A stretch of DNA of 64,000 nucleotides, from NCBI GenBank assembly GCA_016708875.1, contig JADJFA010000012.1:62001-126000 (forward strand), read 5' to 3'. The notes under the pieces were generated by a model. That model saw nothing but the letters and a program-made list of their open reading frames with translations. It did not search any database and was not told where the DNA came from. This DNA comes from Lewinellaceae bacterium. Its GTDB lineage: Bacteria > Bacteroidota > Bacteroidia > Chitinophagales > Saprospiraceae. Made by a program: the position numbers and the translations under genes. Of this stretch, positions 1 through 11,862 are shown piece after piece (position 1 is the first letter of the stretch; every line of letters starts with the position of its first letter).

Positions 1-820
1 CGACCTTCTGCCCCGCAAACGACAAACCCTGTTGTTCTCCGCCACCATGTCGGAAGAAGTGGACGATCTTATTCAGACTTTTTTCCAAGGCCCTGTCATT
101 GTTGAGGCAGTACGTATGGGCACTCCCTTGGAGCGTATTGAACAGCATGTGTATCATGTGCCCAATTTTTACACCAAACTCAACCTGCTCGAACATCTTC
201 TCGCTACCGACGATTCAATGCAAAAAGTGCTGATTTTCGGCCCTTCCAAACGGATGGCCGATGTGATTCACAAGCAATTGGATGCGCGTTTTCCTGAACA
301 ATTTGAGATTGTCCACGCCAACAAATCGCAGAATTTTCGATTGAATGCAGTGGCGGCTTTTGAAAAAGGCCTGTGTCGTGGTCTGATCTGTACCGACTTG
401 TTGGCGCGAGGGCTAGATGTCTCGGACGTGACCCATGTCATCAATGTTGACACACCCACTGATGCGGAGACTTATATCCACCGCATTGGCAGAACTGGCC
501 GCGCCGACCGCGATGGAGCGTCTTTAATATTTGTTACCGAATCCGAACTACCCTATCAGGACGCCATCGAAGCCTTGATGAAAAAAGAAATTCCGGAGCT
601 CCCTTTACCAGAGGGACTGCTTATTTCGGATATTTTGATAGAAAGTGAGCGGTACTCCGGCCCGGAAATCCAACTCAAATTACCGCCCAAACCCGTGGGC
701 GCTTTTCATGAAAAAAAGGCTAAGAACTTAAAGGTGAACAAGGGCAACAAGACGAAATTCATGCGCGATATGAAGTATAAGAAGCCGATTAAGAAAGCGC
801 CGAAGCGGAAGGGGGGGTGA
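1..820 (+). CDS. DEAD-box ATP-dependent RNA helicase, C-terminal part (5' truncated by window)
   Basis: The gene begins left of the window; about 272 residues are visible. The reading frame is open from base 2, so the TTG at 32 is not a real start. Visible superfamily 2 helicase motifs are motif III (LLFSATM, SAT at 38-46), a motif IV-like VLIFGPSKRMAD, motif V (CTDLLARGLDV) and motif VI (HRIGRTGR), i.e. the end of RecA domain 1 and all of RecA domain 2. The protein ends in a very basic tail (KKAKNLKVNKGNK and KKPIKKAPKRKGG) of the kind that binds RNA nonspecifically in RhlE/DeaD-type helicases. Such enzymes unwind short RNA duplexes in ribosome assembly or mRNA turnover. The exact subfamily cannot be set without the N-terminus. 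It converges on the gene at 915-3146. Confidence 0.92.
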   Translation, partial: DLLPRKRQTLLFSATMSEEVDDLIQTFFQGPVIVEAVRMGTPLERIEQHVYHVPNFYTKLNLLEHLLATDDSMQKVLIFGPSKRMADVIHKQLDARFPEQFEIVHANKSQNFRLNAVAAFEKGLCRGLICTDLLARGLDVSDVTHVINVDTPTDAETYIHRIGRTGRADRDGASLIFVTESELPYQDAIEALMKKEIPELPLPEGLLISDILIESERYSGPEIQLKLPPKPVGAFHEKKAKNLKVNKGNKTKFMRDMKYKKPIKKAPKRKGG

Positions 821-833
821 AGAGACTTCACAT

Positions 834-870
834 AAAAAAAGCGGCCCGGTGTCTTACACACCGAGGCCGC
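834..870 (-). terminator. Rho-independent terminator, copy 1 of a repeated hairpin
   Basis: On the minus strand a GC-rich hairpin is followed by seven Ts (plus-strand A run at 834-840). The stem is GCGGCC+CGGTGT paired with ACACCG+GGCCGC, with one bulged A and a five-base loop. It lies just beyond the stop of the minus gene at 915, and between two convergent genes. Almost the same hairpin recurs at 7413-7449 and 11698-11734. Confidence 0.8.
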
Positions 871-914
871 TATCATTTGGAAATTCAGTATTTCATCTCC
901 TTTTTCTCAGCAGT

Positions 915-3146
915 TCAAGACGGGATTTTGGGCAGCGTTGCTACCGCTTCCACCACCCTAGCAGCCCCAGCAGCCCCGCCTTTCTGCAACAACCGCAGCC
1001 AGTACACTCCAGCAGGAAGATTTCCCAAATCTACCGAAATTGTTGTCCCGGCCGTTTGCGGCACAATGGTGGTGTAAACACTTTGCCCCAGGCTGTTCCA
1101 GACGTTTAGGCTCGCTTCGCTGGCAAGCGGTGTTTCGAGATGGAGTGTGGTTAGGCCAGCCGTCGGGTTAGGAGTAGCTAAAATGTGAGTTGGTGCCGTA
1201 TCTGGTTCGCCCGTGCTCACCAACATCGGATTGTAATTAAACACTCCGGCATTGTAGAATTCGGAAAACCACAGCCGGTTTTGGCTGTCCACGATAAAGG
1301 CATCCGGTTCATTGTAAGAGAAATTTTGCCCAGCGAGCGGCATGAGTGGCATGAGTTCAGTCCAGCTGCCGCCGCGCAATACGGCTACACTGGGAACCAT
1401 ACCTGGGCGGGGGTAGCCCACATACATACCACCAGCATTGTCAAACGCGACCCTTGTATTCACATCCGATGGCAACCCCGAATTGGAGCTGTTGAGTGTA
1501 GTCCAGTTTTGTCCATCGAAACGGGCCAGACCAACTTCAGTGCAAGCCCAGATGGCACCATCAGGAGCCAGGGCCAGGTAAAAGACCCTGTTACTGGGCA
1601 ACCCGGAGTTGCTCATATTGAGGGTTTCCCACACCCCGCCACTATAGCGGAGTATTCCGTCATAAGTGGTTGCAAACCATGCCGTGCCGTTGGCTTCGAA
1701 GATTATTTTGCGAATATATTGATTAAGGGCCAGCGGAGCATTCGCATCTGAAAAGAATTCCCAAAGTCCGCCAACAGTGTAACGCGCCAATCCGGCGGCA
1801 AAAGGTGAAGATGGATATGGAGAGAGGGAAAACCACTGATCGCCGTTTGGCGCTGTAGCAGCCGTGAGTACAAAGTGACCGGGGAAATGAACGGCACAGG
1901 TGTCGAAAAGGGTCCAATTGCCGTCGGCATAACGCAATATCTCGCTATTTTTGAGGCCAAACCACATCTGCCCGTCTGGTGCGCCTTGTATGCTGTACAC
2001 ATTGTTTTGTGCTGCACCATAATTTAGAGGTTGGCACTGTTCCCAAGTGTCGTCGTTTTTCAGGCGCGCGATATAAGCTCCGCCGTAAGTGCCTATCCAG
2101 ATACTACCGTCGGCGCCTTCGGCGATGCCGTCGTACAAGATACCTGGAGGCGGGCCGGGCAAGCCTGCGCTAAATAGTTGCCATGTTTGGCCATCGAAGC
2201 GGGCCAATTGACAGGAAGTGAATATCCAGATATTTGCCGCACCGTCTTCTACTGGCGCTATTGTTCCATCTGGAGTGCAGCCGATTTCCTGCGATTTATA
2301 ATGCGCCCAATTGCTTTGCTGGAAGATGGAAACAGTAGAGGAGGTAGTCAAATAAAGCTGTCCCGCGCTACCTGCAGTTAGTTTCCGCAAGGGCACCCCC
2401 GGAGTTATGCCGATACTGACAGCAGTAAAACCAGTCCAGATTCCAGCTTCAAATTTGGCGAGTCGGATCGCAGAAACAGGATTCACCCCTCCAATAGCCC
2501 AAAGCACCCCTTCCGTCGTAAAGGCCACAGAAAACACGTTGTTAAGCATGGAAATACCCGTATTGGCGCTGGTGTAGGAGGTCCAGGTCGCGTCGTCCTG
2601 AACGACAATCCCGCTACCAGTTGTGGCAAAATACCGCTTCCCGTCAGGGCCGAAAGCAACATCCCAGACGTTATTGGTAGGCAGTCCTGAATTGGACGTG
2701 TTCAGTACCGACCATGTGTCGTTCTTGAAAATCGCCACGCCATTGTCGGATATGACGTACATACTGCTGTCGGGGGCAGCTCTCATTTCCCGGACGAATG
2801 TGTTGACCGGAAACCCCATTTGTGCTAAAGTCCAGGTCTGAGTGTTGATCCCATCAAAACGACTGAAGCCATTGGCTTGAATCATCCACCAGTTTTCCTC
2901 CGCATCTATAGCGAGATAAGTGACGGTATCGGATGGAATGGTTGAATTGTCTGTGTTGAGTAAAGTGCGGTTGCCCAGCGTGTCGAAACGCACGATGCCT
3001 GCACCGATGGTTCCAATGAGGATGTTGTTGCCCCGAGCTGCCTGGCAGTATGGGTCGGGCGGAGGGGCGAAGTAGGTCCAGGTATCGTTTTGCGCGTTGA
3101 GCGCGAGCGAAAGGCAAAGGATAAACAGAGTGGAATAATGTTTCAT
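915..3146 (-). CDS. Secreted T9SS-sorted beta-propeller protein
   Basis: 743 residues, uninterrupted. An N-terminal signal peptide (MKHYSTLFILCLSLALNAQ) is followed by about a dozen degenerate repeats of the two-component-regulator propeller type, with recurring W.., GLPSN.V and FDG.NWT patterns (for example NTSNSGLPTNNVWDVAFG and NSSNSGLPSDVNTRVAF). These predict one or two seven-bladed propellers. The last 80 or so residues (PNPTAG...LNVWNSLGQ...LPAGVYWLRL) match the T9SS type A C-terminal sorting domain, so the protein should be exported through the outer membrane by the type IX system. No kinase or enzyme domain is present; the substrate or ligand is unknown. It has its own terminator (834-870) and a plausible promoter at 3181-3210. 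Confidence 0.87.
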   Translation of the reverse strand: MKHYSTLFILCLSLALNAQNDTWTYFAPPPDPYCQAARGNNILIGTIGAGIVRFDTLGNRTLLNTDNSTIPSDTVTYLAIDAEENWWMIQANGFSRFDGINTQTWTLAQMGFPVNTFVREMRAAPDSSMYVISDNGVAIFKNDTWSVLNTSNSGLPTNNVWDVAFGPDGKRYFATTGSGIVVQDDATWTSYTSANTGISMLNNVFSVAFTTEGVLWAIGGVNPVSAIRLAKFEAGIWTGFTAVSIGITPGVPLRKLTAGSAGQLYLTTSSTVSIFQQSNWAHYKSQEIGCTPDGTIAPVEDGAANIWIFTSCQLARFDGQTWQLFSAGLPGPPPGILYDGIAEGADGSIWIGTYGGAYIARLKNDDTWEQCQPLNYGAAQNNVYSIQGAPDGQMWFGLKNSEILRYADGNWTLFDTCAVHFPGHFVLTAATAPNGDQWFSLSPYPSSPFAAGLARYTVGGLWEFFSDANAPLALNQYIRKIIFEANGTAWFATTYDGILRYSGGVWETLNMSNSGLPSNRVFYLALAPDGAIWACTEVGLARFDGQNWTTLNSSNSGLPSDVNTRVAFDNAGGMYVGYPRPGMVPSVAVLRGGSWTELMPLMPLAGQNFSYNEPDAFIVDSQNRLWFSEFYNAGVFNYNPMLVSTGEPDTAPTHILATPNPTAGLTTLHLETPLASEASLNVWNSLGQSVYTTIVPQTAGTTISVDLGNLPAGVYWLRLLQKGGAAGAARVVEAVATLPKIPS

Positions 3147-3180
3147 GAGCCAGATTTTTGTGAAGAAATTAAATATGGCT

Positions 3181-3210
3181 CAAATGTATTGATCGACCTA
3201 TCTCCTCAAA
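3181..3210 (-). promoter_or_regulatory. Candidate Bacteroidota-type promoter of the propeller gene
   Basis: On the minus strand a TTTG (3207-3210) is followed after 18 nt by TACATTTG (3181-3188). This fits the Bacteroidota sigma consensus TTG-N17-23-TAnnTTTG and lies about 35 nt upstream of the ATG at 3146. Confidence 0.45.
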
Positions 3211-3337
3211 TTTAGTCAGGATTTCAAAAACTTTAGTTCTGGAAAAAAAAGTGTGGGTATTGTTTCATCGGCGATGCAATAATGTCCTGCAAAAGGTTGA
3301 AAAACAGGCTCTTGTGTGTTACGTGAATAGGAGGCAC

Positions 3338-6300
3338 TACTGTTTGCGCGAATCCCTCGGGCTTTCGCCAAATTCCTCCCGATAGGCTTGGGAAAACCAC
3401 GACAGGTTTTCAAAACCCACTTTCCAGGCTACTTCGGAAACTGTCAAATCTGTCGTAGTTAAGAAATTTTTCGCCCTTAGCAATCGGTAACGGCGAATGT
3501 ACAAACCCCGTGGAAATACCCGCCAGTGCCGTCAATTTGCGGTGCAGCTGTACCCGGCTAAGGGTTACGGCGCGCGCCAAATGTTCCGACTTGAAATTTG
3601 TTTCATCCAAGTGTGCCTCGATGGCTGCGTCTACTTTTTGTAGAAAAGCCCGTTCGGAATCTGGGAGCGGATCGGGGGCCTCGGGTTCGACGGGACGGTT
3701 TTGCCAGCGCAGTTGTTGCAAATGAAAATTGCGCAAGCGGAACATTAATTCGGCTTTGTCAAAAGGTTTTACAAGATAATCGTCCGCACCTTTCGAAAGC
3801 CCTTCAAGAAGGTCGGCACGGGTAGATTTTGCCGTCAGTAACAAAATCGGAATGTGGCTGGTGCGCAAATCCGATTTGAGCGCTTCGGTCAGCGCGAAAC
3901 CGTCCATCCCCGGCATCATCACGTCACTTATGATGACATCCGGCAATTCCTCCTGTGCCAAGCTGAGTCCGGCGGTTCCATTCCGGGCAGTGAGCACCTC
4001 CCACTCCGGGAGAAGGCATGCCCGGATGTAATCCAAAACGTCGGCATTGTCTTCGACAACGAGCGCAAGCGGTTTCGACATTTCAAGCCGTTCCTCTATA
4101 CCGTTGACGAGGCTTTCAGGAATAAATCCAATACTGGAATCTGACCCGTTCCCCGCTTCTGTTTCTGCCCAGCGTGTCACTGGCAACCATACCCGAAAAG
4201 TGCTGCCCCGCTCTACCTCGCTCTCTACTTCAATGCGCCCGTGCAACAAACTGACAATCTCTTTCACCAAGGCCAAGCCTATGCCCGAGCTTTCTTCGCC
4301 TCGCAAGGGCGTAGAATCCCCTTGATAAAAACGGTCAAAAATGTGAGGAATTTGTTCCTGCGAAATACCGCTCCCCGTATCACTTACTTCCAACAATAGC
4401 TGCTCTCCCTGTCCTTGCGCTATAACCACTTTGGCGTTAACGAGCACGTTGCCATATTCCTCTGTAAATTTCAACGCATTGGAAACCAGGTTGCTGACAA
4501 TACGTTGCAACAACTCAGGGTCAAAATCCACCTCAAAATGCTCTGGGGCAGCATGAAACTGAAGGCCTATTTTTTGCGACACCGCATACGAATGGAAGGC
4601 TTCCACGAGGATGCGCAGGTGGTTCATCACATCGCCGCGCCCCATCTGCGGGCAAACTACCGGCATCGAGCTGGGCCAGCGCAAGCATTTGGTTGACCAA
4701 ATCAAGCAGCCTTTGCCCGTTGCGGCGAATCAGCGCCAACGAATGCTGAGTTTTTGACGGCAGTCTTTCTGCGCTTCCTTCGGTAGTTGATTCCGTCTCC
4801 AATTCGCTCGCCATCCCGAGAATCACCGTCAGTGGCGTTCGGAATTCATGGGTGATATTTGTAAAAAAACGGTTTCTGAAATTATCCAGTTCTTTCAGCC
4901 GTTCTGCTTCACGCTTTTCTTCGTGGAGTTTTTGTTGCACCAGCAACTGACGTTCGCGGTTGCGCAACCACCATCGTGCAGCCAAAGCCGCCAACCCTGC
5001 ATAAAGCAACCACGCCGGCCAACTGCGGTACCAGGGCGTGGCGATGTGAATCCGCAGTTCATAAGGTTGCTCGCTCCATTGCCCTGTCGCATCGCGGATT
5101 TTCAGACGAAACACATAGTCGCCGCCGCCGAGATCCGTGTAAGCAGCCGCCAAATTGTCGGCATCTGCATTCACCCAATCGTCGTTCACGCCTGTGAGCT
5201 GATACGCAAAATGATAGTCTGCTCGTCTGAAAAACCCGGTAAAGAGAAACCAATGGAAATAAAGTTTTCGTCAGGAGCAAGCCAGATATCCTGGGGCGAA
5301 AGCAGATTACCCTCAAGAGGTCGTTCTTTTTCAAAAATTTTGAACCAAGTAGCGTAGGGGCGGAGTTGTAGGGTATCGAAACGAATCGAATCGAGCGGTA
5401 TATAACTGATGCCTGTCCAATAACTGAATATGGCGTTGCCATCAGGAAAAAATTCCATCGCCTTGCCGACTGACGAGTATATGCGATACGATTCGGTTTC
5501 GGGAAAAAATTGAATGATTCCTTTGAAAGAGGTAAACCATATCCGGCCTTTCCAATCCACACGAAGACTCCAATTACCCCTGAAGTCAAAACCATTAGAA
5601 GCACTGTATCGCTTCTGAATGCCATTTTCGGGATGTGCCGCGTCTATCCAGCCCAGTACGTCTGGTCCGATGCACCACATACGGCCCTGATTGTCAGGAC
5701 AAAAATCCCTTATATCTGAAAAATACTTTTCTGGTGCTTGGCGATGAGCAAACCGCTGGAACTGCCCGCTGCGGGGATCGAAAATACAAAAGCCACCGGA
5801 GGAACGCATCCAGGCCCGCCCCCATTGGTCCACAGTCGACACCTTCAGCCCATCCTGAAAGCCCTCAATACCACCACCTGTTGCTGCCGGGGCATCAACA
5901 TCGGGCGTGCGTTCGCCGGGTTTAAAATGAATAAGGTAACCGCGCTCGCCTGTAATGACCGCCCCGCCGTCGGGCAAGGCTTCGGAGTTAAACCACCCTC
6001 CATTGGCGGGCAAGGTATAGGGCAGAGCGATGAAATTTTGTTGCCCCCGGGGCAACAAATACAAGCGTTCCAGGTCGTTGGCAAGCAAACCCATTTTTGT
6101 GAACGCGAGCACATTGCCGTCAATAGGCTTCGTCGTTTTCCCTGGGAAAGGCAATCCCCGCACTGCTTTGCTAACCGGATCAAAGGCCATTACGCCGGGG
6201 TTTCCGTATTGTTTGTAAAAAATTTCGGTCCTACCGCTTTCGGTCCTGAACAACTTGATGTTGTCGTTTGGCACTGGGATTATTGGCAATTGATTTTTAA

Positions 6301-7325
6301 TTTATCGTAACGAATCAGGACAGTTTTGTAGCCCCAGAAGTGGCCGTTTTTATCCCTGTAATGCAAGGTTGCATCTTTTTTCACCAACGACAAGGTTGAT
6401 TTTTGATGTCGAACCGACATATCCCCATTTCACTGCCTACCCAGATAGCATCGAGGCCGTCATCGACAAGGCAAAATTTTTTGCTTTGTTTATCGAGAAT
6501 AACATCGCCATGTCCGATAAAGAATTGTTGGAATTGCTGCGTCGCCGGGTTAAATTCGAGTAGTCCGCCATTCCAAGTTCCTATAAAAAGCCGCCCGTCG
6601 GGACACGACAACAGACATATCATCGCGTTGGATTGTTCCTCCAGCAAAGCGTCTGGATGCCCGTACCGAAAGTATTCCAGCGATTTTGTCACCTTGTTGA
6701 CCCGAATCAACCCGCTACGGGTGCCAGCCCAGATGATGGAATCATAGCGTGCATCCTGCGTCACATATCACCGTGTTTGCGAGGCTGAACGCGCTTACAT
6801 CTTTCAAATCTTTTCCGAAACCACAAAACACTCTAATTGCTTCTTATCAGCTAGAAAATGAGCCAAACCCTTGGTATTAAAATCGCCCCACCACTCACCC
6901 TGGCGATCCTGGAAAATACATTCGTTGCCATTCTCTATGTCGTTTTTTGGCAAGTAATCTTCAGGGTTGAATCGTTGAATCGTCTTGCTGCGCAAGTCAT
7001 ATTGGTACACACCGGCATCAGAGCAAAACCACAACTTGTTGGTAGCTGCTTCGTAGGTAATGTCTGAAACAGTACCAAAGCCTTTATTCCCCTCGGGATC
7101 GAGGAAAATTTGCCGTGCGTGTGAACCGTCGAATCGGTATAGCCCCTGGTAGGTGCCCACCCAAAAGTAACCTTCTCCATCCTCTGCCATACATTGCACT
7201 TCATCTCCAAGGCCGGTTTCTTTGCCGTAATAATCGGGATGACGAAACTGATGTTGCGCATGGAGCGTCAACAAAGCATTTAAAATCAGGCTTGTAGAGA
7301 GTAAAATATGTTTTGTGGGAGACAC
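3338..7325 (-). pseudogene. Hybrid two-component sensor kinase / AraC-type regulator, interrupted by about seven frameshifts
   Basis: One roughly 1,300-residue hybrid histidine kinase readable only in pieces: about 7325-6804, 6825-6765, 6764-6381, 6400-6292, 6289-5205, 5230-4640, 4660-3495 and 3495-3338. Order of domains: GTG start and signal peptide (HILLSTSLILNALLTLHAQ), propeller sensor repeats, a Y_Y_Y-type domain (YVFRLKIRDATGQW), one membrane helix (WLLYAGLAALAARWWL), HisKA with the phosphorylated His in FFTNITHEFRTPLTVILG, HATPase (N box NLVSNALKF, G boxes DTGSGI and GIGLALVKEI), a receiver with Asp in ISDVMMPGMDG and Lys in LVKPF, and an AraC HTH (VSEVAWKVGFENLSWFSQAY) ending at 3338. 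Proteins of this kind sense periplasmic glycans and switch on nearby genes. All catalytic motifs are intact between breaks, which suggests sequence error or very recent decay rather than an old pseudogene. Confidence 0.85.
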
Positions 7326-7412
7326 GGGAAATTTGGCAGATATTGAATGCGTTTCCCCGGCAAGGATAAATATTTTTAAAAAAAAGCGGGAATAAAATGT
7401 TTCGGGAAAAAC

Positions 7413-7449
7413 AAAAAAAGCGGCCCGGTGTCGCACTCACCGAGGCCGC
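7413..7449 (-). terminator. Rho-independent terminator, copy 2 of a repeated hairpin
   Basis: Minus-strand hairpin with stem GCGGCC+CGGTG / CACCG+GGCCGC, bulged A and seven-base loop, followed by seven Ts (7413-7419 as As on plus). It lies about 35 nt after the stop of the minus gene ending at 7483. Confidence 0.8.
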
Positions 7450-7482
7450 CTTTCTCTATTAATTTTCAAGTCATCAAAGCGC

Positions 7483-10400
7483 TCAACGCTTATTTGTCCG
7501 AACAAAACGCGCCAAGTATCGCGCGCCAAATGTACCAACCACCTCCACAAAATAGAACCCGGAGGGTAATTCCGTGGGCAATTCAAGTTTTAGCAGGTTC
7601 GTTTCAGAAGTTGTGTTTTGATCAAACTGTGACCGACCATAAGTATCCAGTATCCGGATTTGCACTTGCTGGTTTGGACCTTCAGGCATTTGTACATAAA
7701 GTATGTCAGAAGCCGGATTGGGGAATATTACCATGCTCTTTTGTTGAACAATATCCACGGCTTGGCGCTCAGTAGCTCCGCCCGGATGGGGCTTAGCGTT
7801 TTGTTGCACCACACAATCAAATACATTAAGGTGTGCTTCATACGTTAAATTCGGAGACAATCGGGCCATAGCATTGATAAAAAGCGGAGATGCTTGTGGT
7901 GGCAGGGTATATTCAAAAATGTCAGATTGACCGTTGGCAATCCCGTCGCCCAGGGCTTTAAATCGAATCGAGTGCATCGGCGAAGCATTGGGATTTCGCA
8001 CATCATATTGCCTTCCGCTTGGTGCAGTGTAGAGGGTGTTGTTGGCTGGATTGTCGGCTTTAATGCCGTTCGGTAGTTGGAATGCCGTGTAAATCAGTTT
8101 GTTAGCGCAGGTATTGGTTACCCGCATACGATATGTTTTTTGTGCATCTGAGTTTTGGGAAATGCCAAGAATTTCAAATTTCACACAAGGCGTGATTTTC
8201 ACATCGCATGCCAGCTCTTGGGGGCTGGGTTGTACTGTAATTGATAGACAACAAGCACTGGTGGCCCCACAATTATTAGATGCCTCCAAACAAACCTGTG
8301 TGACGCCCAACGGAAGGTTGCTACCGCTGGCCAAGCCTTGTTGCAATTCAATCTCCACATCGCCGCAGGGACAATCAGTCATTGCTGTCGGGTTATTGTA
8401 ATGCACCACTGCTACACTGGCGCCCACAGCTGCCTGAACAGTGATATTCGCCGGGCATTGAATGTTGAGGAAAGAAGATTGAATGAACTGAAGTTGGTAC
8501 GTCACGAGCGTATCGCACTCGCTGCCTACGGCCGGGATGGTATCGAATACTGTTCCGGGTTGTGTATACGATACCCCGCCAATAGAAATCGTATCCCCAA
8601 GACATAACTCAATGTTTTGAATAAATTGAATGAAGGTATCGCAGACTGTGGTGCATATATTTTTAACTGCCAGAATTGTCAGCGTCGGAACCGGAGGATC
8701 CTGAAAATCGACCCAGGCAGTCCCGCTACCCAATTTATGGAGGGTTGCCGGGATGTTTTGGGGCGTTGCTGGCAGAAGTTTCCGTTGCATCTAAGGATTG
8801 AATATCATGGCAATCCACACCGATTTCCCCATTAAGATTCATCCGGCCGATTATCATGTCTGATTGTCCACTCGCATCCTCTGTGGATGCAGCAAAATAA
8901 AGCCCGTTGTCGAAGGCTAATAATTGAGACTGATCGTGACCTATATTGGCAAAATCATCCTTTGCAATATCCAGCATTTTTGCCCAGATAAGGTGCCCGT
9001 CCTTATCCGTTTTCAGAAAAAACAGGTCGCGGGAACCGCTGCGGTTGCGGCCCATGAGTACATAACCATCGGCCACACTCACTACTTCCTCGGCAATTTC
9101 GTTGGAGAAACCCGCTCCGAGGTCAAATTTCCTAACCCACATCAAATCTCCATCCAAGGTGCTTTTTTGCAAAAAGATGGTAGTACTATCTGCATTTATA
9201 CCTTCATCATCACCAGAATAGATAGAAATAATGTGTTGATCATCTAGGATTAGATCGTGGCCGATTAGACGTTGAGTGGTGTTTGCATCAGCATAGCTAA
9301 GACGTGACCATTCCACATTGCCATCCAGATCAAAGCGTGAAAGCCCATGGCGCGTTCCGCCGACGCCCTGACCCTGAAATGCGTAACCGCCACAAGCATA
9401 CATTTTATTGCCGTCCAAAATAAGGTTGCGAATTATATCAGCCGTATCAACGGCATAACGGTTGACAGTGCCTAAAATAGCATCTCCTGTTGTTTTCATG
9501 ACATCCCATTTCAACAATCTATTCGGTCCACCCAAGGGGTCATTAAAATTTAAATAAATGCGGTAATTGCCTGTATTCGGCTTTTGCAAAACGCCCAATA
9601 TCTGGCACTTTAAAGCAATTCGTTTTGCACAGAGCATGCTGTGCGTCATCGGGTTGTAGCGAAATACGAAGCCGCCGGATAAATTGCCAAGTCCCAGCGT
9701 GCCACTACCGACAATCATGCCTTCATCGTCTACAATCATCTCAGAAATGTACTCGGTTTGGTTATCCACGAAATTTATTCTGTCTGACCAGATAATATCT
9801 CCTGAGGGTGTCATCTTGATGATGGCCAGGCTATCGCCTCCTACCGTTCCGCTGACATACAGGTTGCCATCCTTTGCGTCATAAACCCCCAATGCAGATT
9901 CATTGCTATTCCCTCTGCCCAGTATTTTCAGGAATGAAATATCCAGCACCAAAGTGTAGGTTATAAGCGTATCGCAGCCCGTTCCGTTAGCCGGAATTGT
10001 ATCAACCACAGTGCCGGGCTGGGTGTAGAATGTTCCGCCAATAAGCACAGAATCGCCTGGGTAAAATTCGATGGTTTGCGCAATTTGCACTGTTTCGCAA
10101 GTGTCGCAGATTATTCCACAAAAGACTTGCTTGTTTATGATCTCATCAGTCGGATCGGACAACATGGTGACGATGCCATAATCGTGTGGATTGCCAAGCG
10201 GTACAAGTGTATGTGCTACATCAAGCGGGCTGTTGTATTCTGAAACGGCAACATCCAGCTCGTTGATGTAACCACATTGGCCGTCCACATTGCCGTTCAA
10301 ATCCATTTTCCCAATGATCATGTCAGACAATAATCCATTTCTGGAGCGTCCAATCAGGTAAAGCGTATCTGATTGCTGAATGAAGTCTGCCATCCTATCA

Positions 10401-11550
10401 TCTCAAGGCCGCCATAAGATTTGCCCCACAAATAGTCGCCGTCTTTTTCTGTTTTGATGATATAAATCTCAGAACCCAAAAGGGGATCTGCAGACTGATA
10501 TATACCGCACAACAAATAACCATCGGGAAGGCTCAAAATCTGGAAAGCACGTTCCCATGTCCCCCTAAGATATCGTATTTTTTGCCCAGAGCATTTCGCC
10601 CACCGAGTTGTGTGCATCAGTTGCAATGCTACCGCAGAAAGACTGATACCTTGGTCGTCGCCCCATCCAAAATAGTAAAACCGTTGGCTTCACGAACCAT
10701 TGGCTGGCATAGCCGCGCATCTTCGTTCACCGTTCGCAGATAGTGTCGCGACCATTGAAAGTTGCCGAGACTGTCGAAAGAAGAAAGCCCTGCCCGAAAA
10801 CCAGATTGCCCGCCTCCAAGCAAGTTATAGCGTCCACACACATAGGTTTGATTGCCTTCAATGATTACATCATTGATAATTTCGCAGCTGCCCAAGTGGT
10901 ATTGCTTGTCCCAATTTGATTCGCCGGTGTTCCGATTTACTTCCATCAGCAAAGCATCACACCCATTGCTGCTATTGACTAAATCGTCTGTTTGACCAAA
11001 TACCATGTAGTTGCTGGCGTTGCTGTTCTCCAGTATTCGAGTGAAATAACTATTGCTGGGGATATTCATTTGGCCAAGCCAAATGAGCTGCCCAGTGAGT
11101 CCATTTATTTTGAAAGCGAAACTTTGTGGGGGAGCGCTGGTGGCATTGCCAACACCAATGATTTGTCCTTCCGAATCCAGCCGCATATCATTGATGTATT
11201 CGCCGCCGATGGCAAGTTCAACGGATTTTGCCCAAAAAACCTCCATGTTTTTGTCCACAAGGGCTATACGTTTTGCCATCCAAGGCAGCTGCAATATAAA
11301 AATTGCCGTTTGGCGCTGGTACAATTTGGTATCCATAGGTTGATTGATCTTGCACGAGAAGCCGTTTAAAAAAAGACTTTTCGCAAAGGGTATCCGTTTG
11401 GGAAGCTATCTGAGGCTTTTGGATGTTTGGCAATGTCTGGCCAAATAAAGATGTCAGAAGGCCTGGAAGGCAACATACAAGGAGCGAGGCAACCAGCCTT
11501 GAAAAGTTGAACGAATTGGGACGAAGGCGAGAAGTAAGATTGAATAGCAT
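7483..11550 (-). CDS. Large secreted T9SS-sorted multidomain protein (four frameshifts)
   Basis: A single gene of about 1,350 codons readable as 11550-~11262, ~11336-10629, 10626-~10385, ~10393-8765 and ~8790-7483. It starts with a signal-type segment (LVASLLVCCLPGLLTSLFGQ). It then has many KTEKDGDYLWGKSYGG- and GSEIYIIK-like repeats, as in delta-60-repeat or SBBP-type propeller proteins. A cysteine-bearing module (PGDSVLIGGTFYTQPG... and DTIPANGTGCDTLITYTL) occurs twice. A HYR-like segment (NIQCPANITVQAAVGASV) is followed by a T9SS type A sorting domain (FPNPASDILYVQ... to the C-terminus). Role: an exported surface protein, possibly an adhesin; no catalytic residues were recognised. The breaks do not coincide with domain edges and look like single-base indels. 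A TAGTTTTG box at 11572-11579 upstream could be its -7 element. Confidence 0.8.
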
Positions 11551-11858
11551 AGGTAGTTAGTGTTTAAGTTACAAAACTAAGTCGCTTCCATCTCCGTCTA
11601 GTTGAAAATTGTGCAAGGTGCAGGACAAACAGCTAAACTGTTGGCATTCAAAATGAACGGCTAACACAATTCAGGTATTTTGTTAGGCAGAGGTGATAAA
11701 AAAAGCGGCCCGGTGTCCCACACACCGAGGCCGCTGAACTTAGCAGAAATATTCTCTTTTAAGTTACAAGTTGAAAGTTACAAGTTGAAAGTTGGCGTAT
11801 CGCGTGGCCCTGAAACTTGACCCTTGAAACTTTTAACTTGATACTTTTAACTTGACAC
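11551..11858. other. Intergenic region between ftsZ and the large T9SS gene
   Basis: No gene is seen. The region holds the ftsZ-side inverted repeat (11760-11862), a terminator (11698-11734) and, next to 11551, a TAGTTTTG -7-like box on the minus strand (11572-11579). Confidence 0.6.
11698..11734 (-). terminator. Rho-independent terminator of the dcw cluster, copy 3 of a repeated hairpin
   Basis: Same stem as the copies at 834 and 7413 (GCGGCC+CGGTGT / ACACCG+GGCCGC, bulged A) with a different loop, followed by seven Ts on the minus strand. It lies about 125 nt after the ftsZ stop and should end the dcw transcript. Confidence 0.8.
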
Positions 11859-11862
11859 TTAA
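11760..11862. repeat. Inverted-repeat element downstream of ftsZ
   Basis: The left arm is a 14-nt tandem word (AAGTTACAAGTTGA, repeated from 11760). The right arm (about 11811-11862) carries ACTTTTAACTTG words in inverted orientation. The ftsZ stop codon (TAA, 11859-11861) lies at the tip of the right arm. A similar word, GAACTTGCAACTTCCAACTTG, lies inside the glycosyltransferase gene at 21577. Confidence 0.7.
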
